Shown: positions 8,501-16,084 of the stretch, in pieces
Layout: each line of letters opens with the position of its first letter
Position numbering within the stretch: the stretch's first letter is position 1
From: Ophiothrix spiculata
Lineage: Eukaryota; Echinodermata; Ophiuroidea; Amphilepidida; Ophiotrichidae
DNA length: 24,545 nucleotides
Assembly: GCA_000969725.1 (NCBI GenBank)
Contig: JXSR01S003016.1
Reading direction: 5' to 3' (one strand)
Program-made: the position numbers and the translations under genes
Notes under the pieces: generated by a model
Seen by the model: the letters and a program-made list of their open reading frames with translations, nothing else
Told to the model about the DNA's origin: nothing
The model's database searches: none

Positions 8501-10694
8501 AGATTGATGTCGACAAGCTGCTTCACCATTTTATAGAACATAGTGAGCCTTGCGATCTTGCGTCTGGTTTCCAGTGTTGTCCACTCAAGATCTTCTAAGA
8601 GGTTAAAAACTCATAGGGGTTTTGTCTGCTGTGGCTTGCCATAATAACAAAGGCTCATCATCACCACCACCAGCCTTTAACTTGTGTCTGAGAAAAGTTG
8701 TTTAACCAAAGACTAGTTGATGTTGGTTTTATCATCTCTAAATCTATAAATGCATTTAAAAGGTCGAAGACAGTTCAGAAAACGTTGCATTACTGCGTTG
8801 TTATTACGGTTGTTGTTATTTTGTTCTCTTTCTTGTTCTTCTTCTTGTTCTTGCTGTTTCTCTTTTTCTGTCTTGTTTAGGTAATTGTTGTTATCGATTA
8901 AGCTTAAGATTCTGTTGCTATCTTAACAGTAATGACCTTTAGGTGGCACTGCGTTTTATTGCCACTAGAATAGTGTCGACGCTGGATGTCAACATCAGTT
9001 TTACAACCCCAGATATAAGTATTGTGGGCGCAAAAATTATCAGAAATCGATTGTGGCATTTAAATGTACAGGAGTTGTATATGAGATATGTAGTTTTCTT
9101 CATTGTGATTCAATTTGTGGCCGTTAGATTGTAGCGTTGAGGGCCGCAGCGTCGACGCTATTCCAGTGTCAATAAAACGCAGTTACGCCTTATTTGTTTC
9201 TTTAATTTATACAGATTTTCAGCGCTTGTTGTTATCTATATAGTCGGTGGTATAATTTTCATGAAATATGGACGAGGGGCGGAAGGAAAGCAAGTCATTC
9301 CTAACTATGATGTGTGGATCCAAATGCCCGGCCTTGTTAAGGTAGGGAATTTTCTTGTTTAGATTAACTATTTGGTGATTTTGCTGACTAAGTGTAAGTG
9401 TAAAAAACAAACCCAGATGGCAAAATTATGCGAAAATAAAATATGCATTGAGAAGTAAAATTTCAATAGATGATTACATTACTGCCACATAGTACATGAA
9501 CAAGCTTGGACAATCAGGGTGCACGCCAAAAGAAGCAAAAAGTGTAATGGAATTATGCAATAATAATTGCAGAATCTAGATTGCTATATAGCCTGTGAAC
9601 CTTGAAGTGTAACAAAGTGGTAACGACAAGCCACGTAGATCTGCGGATTGAAGGTTTTTATATTGTCCGCCAATCATCGTTAGTTAAAGTCAGTTAACGC
9701 TGACACAATTCGCTAGCCACGCAAACTGTCGTTATTATCAGTCGCTTTCAGTTGCATTTTTTTAACATTTTGTGATGACATAAAATTAGAGTGATGTCGT
9801 TCAGATTTGTTGCCACCGCAACCCTCCTTGACCCGACGTCAGCAATCGTTCCTTTACGTCAGCCAGGGTTGCTACCAGCCGTAAGTTTTCGTCGAGGTGT
9901 AGCTGGAGGTCGTAACCATCCGTCAGCAAATCTTGGAAATGTTTAAGTTCTTCTTGACTGATTTTAAAGATCATGACCTTCCGTCGACGATAAGTCGTAA
10001 AAGTGTTAGACTGCTTTTTTTTTTAAATTATACCAAATCTTGCTGAATATACAAATGAACTTATACTCTGTAAACCTTGAAGTATGCAACAAGCAATCAG
10101 ACTCTGTTACGAGATCCACGGCATACCCCTTGTATTCTACAACATTGGGAATTACTGGTTTTGTGTTGTGTAAGAGACTAGTAGTGATTGATTAGGATTG
10201 ATAATAAAACCAAATCATTGCGTATGAATATTTGTACATGAATCGTTCATAATTTTTGGTTTTATTTGGGGCTAATTTTGTTGCTACCACATTGCCAAAC
10301 ATTAGACATATAAGTTCATTTGAATATTCAGCAAGATTTGGTACTTTGTTATGATTCGTGAAATATGGACTAATTTACTTCCTTGTATGGTCATATTGGT
10401 TTATGTGCGTTAATCGGCTGCTTGTTGCATACTTCAAGATTTATAGAGTATTATGTTTGTAGAAACAACAAAATTAGTCAATAATAATAATAAAATCATT
10501 AAAGCTTCATGCACAAAATATATCAATACGCAGCTAGTTTTTTGTACTTCATATAGATTGCTAAAGATTCTCTCTAAAACACAATCTTGTTACATTTTGT
10601 CATTTTTTAATTTGTTTGTTTTCAGGATGGTACTGTGTATGCCGTGAGTTTTGTAAAATCTGGAGGATATAAGTCGGGATATGATGATCTATAG
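2346..10694 (+). CDS. M6PR-like membrane receptor, gene 1 (seven exons, probable pseudogene)
   Basis: Coding blocks 2346-2521, 3821-3917, 4668-4792, 6097-6184, 6736-6878, 9215-9341 and 10626-10694 total 825 nt (275 codons with stop) and have the same intron phases (2,0,2,0,2,0) as the downstream paralog. The product would be a type I membrane protein: signal peptide (residues about 11-22 hydrophobic), Cys-rich ectodomain with CQK and ACQ motifs, the family hallmark SKCACP before the stalk, a Thr/Gly-rich stalk, and a membrane helix in the context LSIGSIL...VGG followed by GAEGK..IPN..VW, as in vertebrate M6PR. By family knowledge, such receptors bind mannose-6-phosphate-tagged hydrolases and shuttle between Golgi, endosomes and surface. 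The candidate binding residues Gln (ACQ), Arg (exon 3/4 junction), Glu (GEP) and Tyr (end of exon 4) are present. The tail ends in YDDL. Exon 4 holds two in-frame stops (TAA, TGA), so a full-length product is not expected unless the assembly is wrong or splicing differs. Confidence 0.75.
2542..2702. mobile_element. Short inverted-repeat (MITE-like) element in gene 1 intron 1
   Basis: The 19-bp ends AGGCCCGTATTCCAGAAAG (2542) and CTTTCTGGAATACGGGCCT (ending 2702) are exact reverse complements around a 161-bp element, and the inner arms continue with GTTTAGC/GCTAAAC. It starts 20 bp after the exon 1 donor. No clear target-site duplication and no ORF, so it would be non-autonomous. The superfamily is not assignable by eye. 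Confidence 0.65.
3009..3309. repeat. Foldback element made of GGCAACnTTG minirepeats
   Basis: The ends GCCCC...CGGGAG (3009) and CTCCCG...GGGGC (to 3309) are inverted. The right half is a string of GGGCAAC(C/A)TTG-type units, and the left half holds the same words in reverse orientation (AAGGTTGCCC, AGTTGC). AAATG lies close to both outer edges. Short ORFs on both strands here (about 3030-3430) are by-products of the repeat. Confidence 0.5.
3310..3820. other. Remainder of gene 1 intron 1, no gene seen
   Basis: AT-rich intron sequence with a short (TTGA)n microsatellite at about 3553-3573. No exon-like segment other than the acceptor TTCTTTCAG at 3812-3820. Confidence 0.5.
3821..3917 (+). CDS. 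Gene 1 exon 2: ectodomain
   Basis: Acceptor TTCTTTCAG and donor GTAAGT. The exon encodes FDYAAPDETFGLYEYSFNGC and then a second Cys in DEWCSG. It aligns with gene 2 exon 2 (FNYSDSQ...YAFNPC...SYC). The FN-x-C pattern followed by a second Cys is typical of MRH/M6PR domains. Confidence 0.8.
3918..4667. other. Gene 1 intron 2, no other gene seen
   Basis: AT-rich intron. A near-exact tandem copy of CAATGAATGACGTA is present at about 4119-4148. No coding potential recognised. Confidence 0.5.
4668..4792 (+). CDS. Gene 1 exon 3: ectodomain with ACQ motif
   Basis: Begins ACQRYK in phase 0 after TATACAG and ends in AG (phase 2) before GTAGAA. ACQ matches the start of gene 2 exon 3; in MRH lectins the Gln after this Cys contacts the mannose ring. 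The rest of the exon has diverged strongly from gene 2 and is five codons shorter. Confidence 0.78.
5147..5420. mobile_element. Foldback MITE-like element in gene 1 intron 3
   Basis: Left arm 5147-5242 and right arm 5325-5420 are imperfect inverted copies. The shared core is CCATGTTATCCCATACTTGA (5217-5236) and its complement TCAAGTATGGGATAACATGG (5332-5351); flanking words such as GTTTCTCATTT and AAATGAGAAAC also pair. There is no coding capacity. The ORF at 5250-5471 is a shadow of this repeat. Confidence 0.6.
5658..5870. mobile_element. Palindromic MITE-like element
   Basis: Arms of roughly 75 bp (5702-5774 and 5789-5864) surround the small loop GAGGCGTAGCCGA. Paired words include GTGCAATAGTAC and GTACTATTGCAC, AGGTCAAATTTAGAC and GTCCAAATTTGACC. 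The outer TATAAAACAAATATTGA (5658) also pairs with the right end TCAATATTTGTTTTATA. The short ORFs in this interval arise from the palindrome. Confidence 0.6.
5871..5953. repeat. Second hairpin repeat, related core word
   Basis: GCCGTGCAATAGT is inverted as ACTATTGCACGGC within ATCATGATAT flanks. It shares GTGCAATAGTAC with the neighbouring palindrome, so it may be a nested or degenerate relative. Confidence 0.5.
6097..6184 (+). pseudogene. Gene 1 exon 4: conserved ectodomain exon with two in-frame stops
   Basis: A strong pyrimidine tract and acceptor (TTTCTTATCCAG) and a donor (GTAAGA) bound 88 nt with exactly the phases needed (1 nt completing an Arg codon, ending in phase 0). The Cys at codon 8 lines up with gene 2 exon 4 Cys 8, and GEPNSDWVY lines up with [10 protein letters not shown] at the 3' end. 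Two codons in this frame are stops: TAA at 6110-6112 and TGA at 6146-6148. Alternative acceptors at 6104 and 6140 do not avoid a stop. I read it as a decayed exon; a sequencing error or programmed exclusion remains possible. Confidence 0.7.
6559..6677. repeat. (ATTC)n microsatellite
   Basis: ATTC tetranucleotide repeats, partly degenerate (GTTC and TTTA variants toward the 3' side), in gene 1 intron 4 just upstream of exon 5. Confidence 0.9.
6736..6878 (+). CDS. Gene 1 exon 5: end of ectodomain, Thr/Gly-rich stalk, start of membrane helix
   Basis: Encodes KYELTSKCACPDGCSVPS, then a Thr/Lys run, then SGGGSGGGGGG, then [10 protein letters not shown], ending in GT (phase 2) before GTAAGC. TSKCACP is the MRH-domain terminus seen in M6PR relatives. 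LSIGSIL is close to LSVGSIL of human M6PR as I recall it. The stalk is longer than in gene 2 because of the Thr run. Confidence 0.82.
6968..7496 (+). repeat. 21-bp minisatellite, left arm
   Basis: About 25 variants of CAATACACCACGAGTTTGCAG in tandem. Because 21 is a multiple of three, stop-free frames run through it (184 codons in one frame, 107 in another), giving pseudo-heptads of the type EFTAIHH. I treat this as repeat DNA, not a gene. Confidence 0.85.
7622..7812 (-). mobile_element. SINE-like fragment inserted in the foldback element
   Basis: Contains CTTGCCCAAGGA followed by a GC-rich stretch and ACTCTAACCCA, the same layout as the tRNA-derived SINE at 10935-11215, and ends in a (TCAA)n tract read on the + strand, i.e. 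a (TTGA)n tail on the minus strand. It separates the two inner inverted segments of the foldback element and so was probably inserted later. Confidence 0.5.
8005..8187 (-). repeat. 21-bp minisatellite, right arm
   Basis: About nine units of the same 21-bp repeat as the left arm but in reverse orientation (CTGCAAACTCGTGGTGTATTG on the + strand). Shorter than the left array. Confidence 0.85.
8188..8600 (-). mobile_element. 5'-truncated LINE, 3' end of ORF2
   Basis: Minus-strand reading runs LEWTTLETRRKIARLT, continues MFYKMVKQLVDI and ends SFFPTTVKEWNKLPASVAHS...SLDIFKTAIKDYF with a stop at about 8278. This C-terminal pattern follows the reverse transcriptase in CR1/Rex/Jockey-type LINEs. The 3' end carries a (TTGTC)n tail (+ strand about 8192-8215). 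The 5' side stops abruptly against the right terminal repeat of the foldback element, as expected from truncated reverse transcription. Confidence 0.75.
8803..8879 (+). repeat. Pyrimidine-rich (TTCTTG)n-like tract
   Basis: Low-complexity TTC/TTG sequence in gene 1 intron 5. No coding meaning. Confidence 0.7.
8942..9189. mobile_element. 248-bp MITE, PIF/Harbinger-like, next to exon 6
   Basis: Terminal inverted repeats of about 40 bp: both ends share ACTGCGTTTTATTG and GTCGACGCTG in the same relative positions (8942-8984 and 9145-9189). TTA flanks both sides (8939-8941 and 9190-9192), fitting the 3-bp target duplication of PIF/Harbinger elements. It ends 25 bp before exon 6, leaving only the pyrimidine tract and acceptor of the host intron; the branch point may lie inside the element. 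Confidence 0.68.
9215..9341 (+). CDS. Gene 1 exon 6: membrane helix and juxtamembrane region
   Basis: Encodes FSALVVIYIVGGIIFMKYGR and then GAEGKQVIPNYDVWIQMPGL. Hydrophobic helix, VGG hinge and the GA.G...P...W...L.K pattern are diagnostic of the M6PR family (human tail region [20 protein letters not shown] as I recall it). Donor GTAGGG, phase 0. Confidence 0.88.
9342..10625. other. Gene 1 intron 6, no other gene seen
   Basis: AT-rich intron with the interleaved inverted repeats described separately at 10031-10449 and a related word at 9591-9617. No exon-like sequence recognised. Confidence 0.5.
10031..10449. repeat. Interleaved inverted repeats A-B-A'-B'
   Basis: Segment A (10031-10065, starts TACCAAATCTTGCTGAATAT) recurs inverted at 10309-10343. 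The adjacent segment B (10066-10098, contains CTTGAAGTATGCAACAAG) recurs inverted at 10420-10449. In a simple hairpin B' would precede A'; here A' comes first. A further B-like word lies at 9591-9617 (GTGAACCTTGAAGTGTAACA). A separate small hairpin occupies about 10203-10266. Confidence 0.6.
10626..10694 (+). CDS. Gene 1 exon 7: cytosolic tail
   Basis: Follows acceptor TTTTCAG and encodes DGTVYAVSFVKSGGYKSGYD then DL and stop TAG. The initial DG matches the VADG/VKDG junction of M6PR relatives. The final YDDL fits the YxxPhi sorting motif recognised by AP complexes. There is no acidic dileucine like that ending vertebrate M6PR. Confidence 0.8.
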   Translation, partial: DGTVYAVSFVKSGGYKSGYDDL

Positions 10695-10928
10695 ACACCT
10701 CTGACCGAATATTTCAGTTCCACGGATAGTCGTGATTCAATAACAGTGGTTATCTTGACAACAAAGTAACCATGAATGCCTCGTGAATGACTTAAAAGAG
10801 ACGGAATTTCTTCGAAACAGTGAATGCAAAATACTTGCAGGCTGGATGGCAATATCAAGGAGAAAAATGAAACATTATAAAGAAACATTTTGTTAGAATT
10901 TACCAAACAACGTTTATAAATTTAAAAA
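10695..10928. other. 3' flank of gene 1
   Basis: Presumed 3' UTR and flank. No canonical AATAAA seen before the A-run at 10922; a TATAAA variant lies at about 10915. The polyadenylation site is undetermined. Confidence 0.35.
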
Positions 10929-11215
10929 AAAAATGTCGGTGCTTATATAGCGCTTTTCCAAAATTAATCAAAGCGCTTTACATAATTTTATTCCGTTACC
11001 AAAAGAATATAACCAACTTACGCGGCTGTCTTACAATCACGGGGCCTATTTAGTATATTCCTAGTAACTACCCATGGTAACGCTTGGGTCGACGAAGCAA
11101 TTAGGATTAAATGTCTTGCCCAAGGACATAACCCTAAGGCCGTAGCGGGGCTCGAACTCACGACCTACTGATTCGGAGTCCTGCTCTGTTCCACTAGACC
11201 ACACAAGCTCCAAGT
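10929..11215 (-). mobile_element. tRNA-derived SINE
   Basis: Read on the minus strand, the head (11215 down to about 11143) looks like a tRNA: TGGTCTAGTGGA resembles a Pol III A box and GTGAGTTCGAGCCCC a B box. Then follow the body word CCTTGGGCAAGACATTTAAT and a terminal module AAAGCGCTATATAAGCAC ending at a homopolymer run. The body is shared in part with the fragment at 7622-7812. Confidence 0.65.
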
Positions 11216-11433
11216 AGTGTCTCAACTTCCCTTCTCAAGTGTACTCAATCAAGGTCTCAGTGAAGATCTTAAATCTTGATTCTTACTTTGGAAAGAAGCA
11301 TTTCGCCAAATTCAACATATTAAGCCAACTTAGTGTGGGGATAACAACATAAGCAAAGAAAAAATAGGCCTAATAATGGACTAACAAAAGACAGATATCC
11401 CTGGAAAAATCGAGTACAATTTTAATACACATT

Positions 11434-11562
11434 CCTGCAAATTTGGAACACAGATTCGAGTACAATTTAAGTACAATTTGAGTACAATTTAAGTACAATT
11501 CGCCAGTATAAAATTGTACTCGAATTGTACTTAAATTGTACTTGAATTTGTGTTCCAAATTT
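11434..11562. repeat. Hairpin element built of AGTACAATTT units
   Basis: GCAAATTTGGAACACA at 11434 is exactly inverted at 11547-11562. Between them, tandem AGTACAATTT units face their complements AAATTGTACT around the loop CGCCAGTATA. No coding content. Confidence 0.75.
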
Positions 11563-11737
11563 GCACCTAAGAAATGTGAACTAGAATTGTACACGACTGT
11601 ACAAGCTTTCAAGGAGTAGACTCCCCCTCTTTAGGTTTGTATCACAGGGTTTGTATGATCAGATTCATGCAAGTAAACATGGAAATTATACAAACAAAAC
11701 TACAACATTATCAGAATATTTATCCACAAACAGAGAA

Positions 11738-12353
11738 NNNNNNNNNNNNNNNNNNNNNNNNNNNNNNNNNNNNNNNNNNNNNNNNNNNNNNNNNNNNNNN
11801 NNNNNNNNNNNNNNNNNNNNNNNNNNNNNNNNNNNNNNNNNNNNNNNNNNNNNNNNNNNNNNNNNNNNNNNNNNNNNNNNNNNNNNNNNNNNNNNNNNNN
11901 NNNNNNNNNNNNNNNNNNNNNNNNNNNNNNNNNNNNNNNNNNNNNNNNNNNNNNNNNNNNNNNNNNNNNNNNNNNNNNNNNNNNNNNNNNNNNNNNNNNN
12001 NNNNNNNNNNNNNNNNNNNNNNNNNNNNNNNNNNNNNNNNNNNNNNNNNNNNNNNNNNNNNNNNNNNNNNNNNNNNNNNNNNNNNNNNNNNNNNNNNNNN
12101 NNNNNNNNNNNNNNNNNNNNNNNNNNNNNNNNNNNNNNNNNNNNNNNNNNNNNNNNNNNNNNNNNNNNNNNNNNNNNNNNNNNNNNNNNNNNNNNNNNNN
12201 NNNNNNNNNNNNNNNNNNNNNNNNNNNNNNNNNNNNNNNNNNNNNNNNNNNNNNNNNNNNNNNNNNNNNNNNNNNNNNNNNNNNNNNNNNNNNNNNNNNN
12301 NNNNNNNNNNNNNNNNNNNNNNNNNNNNNNNNNNNNNNNNNNNNNNNNNNNNN
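11738..12353. other. Assembly gap (616 N)
   Basis: Run of N. Apparent ORFs across it are meaningless. It lies at the 3' end of a LINE, a plausible cause of failed assembly. Confidence 0.99.
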
Positions 12354-13730
12354 AAAAGATGGTGCGCAGTTATTATTGTCTAAATAATACAAGATACCCA
12401 CATAAATATGCATTATAAATAAAAGTATGGTAATATACAAGCAAATAACATAAAAATACAAATTAATTAAGTAAAATTTCTTTACAAGAGGTCTTAAAGA
12501 GATTAACAGATGATGAGGACCTAACAGACACAGGGAGGTCATTCCATAACCTTGGAAAGGAGACAAAAACAGAATTGAAGAAAGCATTAGTGCGAGAGGT
12601 AGTGTGAAGAAACCTAAGTTCATTGATCTTAGAGGGTTTGAAAAATTGAAGGAAAGATTGAGGTCCAATTCCATTGATAAGTTTAAAGCAGAAAATCAAG
12701 CGAAGAAAATCAAACAAGTCACACAAGTTTTGAGCAGCCCAAATTCGAGAAGTCTTGCTTCATATGACAAATCAGATTGACACCTTTTTCTGTACATTAA
12801 AACCTTAGAAATTTTCCTTTGACTTCTATCTAACCTATCAAGTAAGCCAATTTGGCATGGATTCCAAACGACATCACAATATGTGAGATGAGGGAGAATC
12901 AGTGTTTTAAAGAGATGCAGAAGAGAACTGAAGTGCATATGCCGAGACATTCTAATGCAGAAACCAGTCAAGCGAGATACTTTCAGAGTCAACATGGTGA
13001 GAGAAAGACAGGGATGAGTTGAACAAAACACCAAGCAATTTGAAGTCATCAACAGCCTTAATTTCAGAACCACCTAGTTTATAGACAAAGGGGCTTTGAT
13101 CTTTAGATATTGAGAAGTGAACAACTGCACACTTAGAAGCATTTAGAGGGAGTTCATTCTTGAGTGTCCAAAGATGAATCTTATCAAGATCACTCTGCAA
13201 AGACTGATGATCCTTGGAATTCCTTATGCATCGAGTGTGAATTGTATGATCATCTGCAAATTGAAAGAGCGGAGAAGAAAGGCCATCATTAATGTCATTA
13301 ACAAACAAGAGAAACAAAATTGGTCCTAAAACGGAGCCCTGGGGTACTCCAGATGAAACAGGAACCCAGTCAGAATAACAACCTTTAAAAACAACCCTTT
13401 GTTTCCTACCAGAGAGAAAACTTTTTATCCAATACAGCATATTACCCCTAATACCATAGTTATGAAGCTTGTGAAGCAGAACACTATGATCAACCCTGTC
13501 AAAGGCAGCACTGAAATCAAGAAAAATTCCATCAACCAAGTTACAATCTTTACTATTATCAAGACTACTACTAAGAAAGTGGTAAAATTAGCCAAAATCT
13601 GCTCACAATTCCTGCCATTTCTAAACCCACATTGATTATCAGACAGAATTTCATGGTCATTAAGGTACTCAAGCAGATGTTATTGAATAGTGAGAGATCA
13701 ATAAATTGTGTTAATGTCAATCACAATGAC
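12354..13730 (-). mobile_element. Decayed LINE with reverse transcriptase, CR1/Rex/Jockey-like
   Basis: From about 13730 down the minus strand: YLNDHEILSDNQCGFRNGRN, then (with at least one shift of frame) FLDFSAAFDRVDHSVLLHKL, SSGVPQGSVLGPILFLLFVN, the catalytic block QFADDHTIHT (FADDH in place of the usual F/YADD), then LILPHLTYCDVVWNP and the C-terminal FPRLWNDLPVSVRSSSSVNL, stop near 12463. The coding part is split over at least three frames, so it is inactive. The 3' UTR runs into the assembly gap. Confidence 0.85.
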
Positions 13731-13869
13731 AGATGACTGATTGGAATAGAGTTCGGGTGAGCTCAGTGGATTTAACTTATTAATCATATGTGATGGCTCA
13801 CCCCGATAGGGGGACTTTGAAGATGATATTAATTTTGATTTTATCATATTATTTGTTATAACATTTTTA

Positions 13870-14690
13870 AGCTTTAAAATGACACCTTACTTGTTGAAAT
13901 TGATCAAGGCAATCAAATTTTACAACAGAAATCTGCTGGAAGTTCTTATTATTTCCTTTGTTGTTGTTTTTATTTTGAAAACGCCTAATTATCGCAGCAG
14001 CTGGCTGGGCATACATAGTGAAAATTGGTGGACCAGCCACTGATCCCTGGGGGAACTCCATATTTCAAAGGAAGTCTCTCAGAAATTTCACCAAGAACAG
14101 AAACCTTACTGAAACGACTGGAATGATAACTTTTTATCCATTGAAGAGCAGTTCCTGAAATACCAAACTCATTCTGCATCAGATTAAATAAAATATTGTG
14201 ATCAATGGTATCGAATGCAGATGTGAGATCAAGAAGGATGAGCATTACACCTCTGCCACGATCGAGTTCACCTAAAATGTCATCTTTTACCTTGAGCAAG
14301 GCTGTCTTTGTACTGTGATGACTTTTGTAAGCTGACTGATGCGTTTCAGTAAGATTATTACTCTTAAAATGTTGTTTGAATCTTGCAACAGCAGGATATC
14401 CAATTATCAGGAACTGGTCTATAGTTTTTGAGGATATCTGGATTTAAATTATACTTTTTAATCAAAGGACAAATAACAGCTTCACGGAGAACCAAAGAAA
14501 CACAACCATTATGATGGATTTAAGGATAGGCAAAAGGGTACCAATGCATTTCTTTAACAACCAAGTCGGGATCGGATCAAGGGGACTGGTTTTGTTTGGA
14601 AATTTAGACACAGTCTTAGTCACCTCATCATCATCAACTGTTGAAAAATCAAACATTGTACCAGAATAATCAGAATTAACAGGAATAATT
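13870..14690 (-). mobile_element. Second decayed LINE, N-terminal half of reverse transcriptase
   Basis: Minus-strand fragments read TVDDDEVTKTVSKFPNKTSP...DPIPTWLLKKC (finger region), then ILLDLTSAFDTIDHNILFNL, GISGTALQWIKSY and [18 protein letters not shown]. The catalytic ADD block and everything 3' are missing: the element breaks off near 13980 where an unrelated AAC/AAT-rich stretch begins. Several frame changes. More like the 18491-20130 element ([14 protein letters not shown]) than the neighbouring LINE. Confidence 0.78.
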
Positions 14691-15923
14691 AAATCATGAC
14701 AAGCATTATTATCAGTCGATGCAACATCAATTGAAGGTACTAGTAAACAAATTTAAACATATTCATTAACCTGAGGTTCACGCTGATTCAGATCGAATGT
14801 TAGACACTTTATCAGTAAAATAATTAACAATTACACTAGATTGCAAAATATCATTCCCTCAGAAAAATTGAAGAATGTTTCATTCATTGATCTTGCATAT
14901 TGATTCAATGAGGATGGTTTGTGTTGAGTTTATGAATCCACTATTTTTTTCCCGATTTTTCATAATAATGTCGTATGTCGTAATAGTAATTAACCCTACG
15001 AAAATTGAGCTACGAAAACGGTAACATTAATATCGTAGTGGAACACCAATGTTTCCTGTTTTAATTGTAGTAGATTTCGATATTTCCATCGATCCAAGAG
15101 AAAATACTGAAAAACCTACGACATGTTAATAAAGGACCAAACATTACACAGATATCAAAAAGATTTAGATCTTTTTTTTTTGGTGATAACTTATTTGCCA
15201 ATCTTTCTTCTGCAATTAAAAATAACAACGTTGTCATGTGGCAGCCTTGCCGAACTCTCTCAAGAAGAATACATGTTTGATTTGATACAAATTTATTTAG
15301 GTGAGATAAAGAATGTCATGTGTACAACGTGGAGATTATAGTCTTATGATGTGTGATCACGTGATCAATCAAATCAAAGGTCCAAATACGTTTAATTCAT
15401 ATTGATATATTTACAAAATACAAAGTCTAATCACATAGTCTGCTATGGTCTTTGAGTTGATAATGGTCAATATTTGGTTTCATTCAGGGTTCCCAAACTG
15501 TTTTCATAAATTTCTGAAAATAATGTATATCTTGTGCTCATGGTTTTCTTGTGGTTTTTTTTTTCGTTTCTTAATAATAAAAATAAAAATATTACACAAT
15601 TCTAGTTCGCAGATTAAAATAATCTTGGAAAAAAATAAATGTGGTTCACAATTTCAAAAATAACATAAATGACATTCTTATCTATGAGCCCTAAGGCTTG
15701 CACGTGACATCAAAAATCCAGGAAGGGATTTCAGTCGTATATTTAGATCTCATTTGATTTGTAAAGTACAAATAAGGTCTATATTTCATCTGCAGCATGA
15801 GAACTGGTTAGTTAAGCTAAGCTTACATACCTCAGAATGAATATGGACACTAGACATTGTTTATGATATACGAATCTTGCTCAACTGATGTTTTTAATTG
15901 AAGTTCTACTAAAGGTACCAAGA
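14691..15923. other. Intergenic DNA upstream of gene 2, no gene seen
   Basis: AT-rich. Contains the words CTACGAAAATTGAGCTACG (about 14997) and T- and A-runs. An upstream in-frame ATG at 15888 could lengthen exon 1 of gene 2 by 12 codons, but the ATG at 15924 gives a cleaner signal peptide. No recognisable core promoter. Confidence 0.4.
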
Positions 15924-16084
15924 ATGTACGGTAGTCGATATATTTTATTCGCATCATTATGCCTCCTGGCATTTATAGATTTAGCAACTAGCCAGACATG
16001 CACAAAACTCAATAATTGCGCTTGTAAACTTGATGATGGGACTGTCATTGACATATCATCACTTGGAACAAAAGGAGCACCCAG
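15924..16084 (+). CDS. Gene 2 exon 1: signal peptide and first Cys cluster
   Basis: [20 protein letters not shown] followed by ATSQTC gives a standard signal peptide. [20 protein letters not shown] matches gene 1 exon 1. Ends in AG before GTAAGT. Confidence 0.85.

Larger units (their letters stand above)
6917..8643. mobile_element. 1.7-kb foldback element with inverted minisatellite arms
   Basis: A 43-bp terminal inverted repeat begins TATGGCAAGCCACAGCAGAC at 6917-6959 and is mirrored at 8601-8643 with one mismatch. ATAACA flanks it on both sides (6911-6916 and 8644-8649), a perfect 6-bp target duplication. Inside each end lies an array of 21-bp units, in opposite orientation on the two sides, and then a second inverted segment with core TGTGTATCCCATCATGCATT (7571-7590) and its complement near 7935-7954. 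The layout is that of foldback elements such as Drosophila FB or sea urchin TU. No transposase is present. It sits 38 bp after the exon 5 donor of gene 1. Confidence 0.78.

Noticed and set aside
10929-11215. Functional tRNA gene
   Set aside because: A- and B-box-like words are present but the cloverleaf is poor and a SINE body follows; better read as a tRNA-derived SINE.
11637-12674. Long open frames crossing 11738-12353
   Set aside because: They exist only because the N run is translated as unknown residues.
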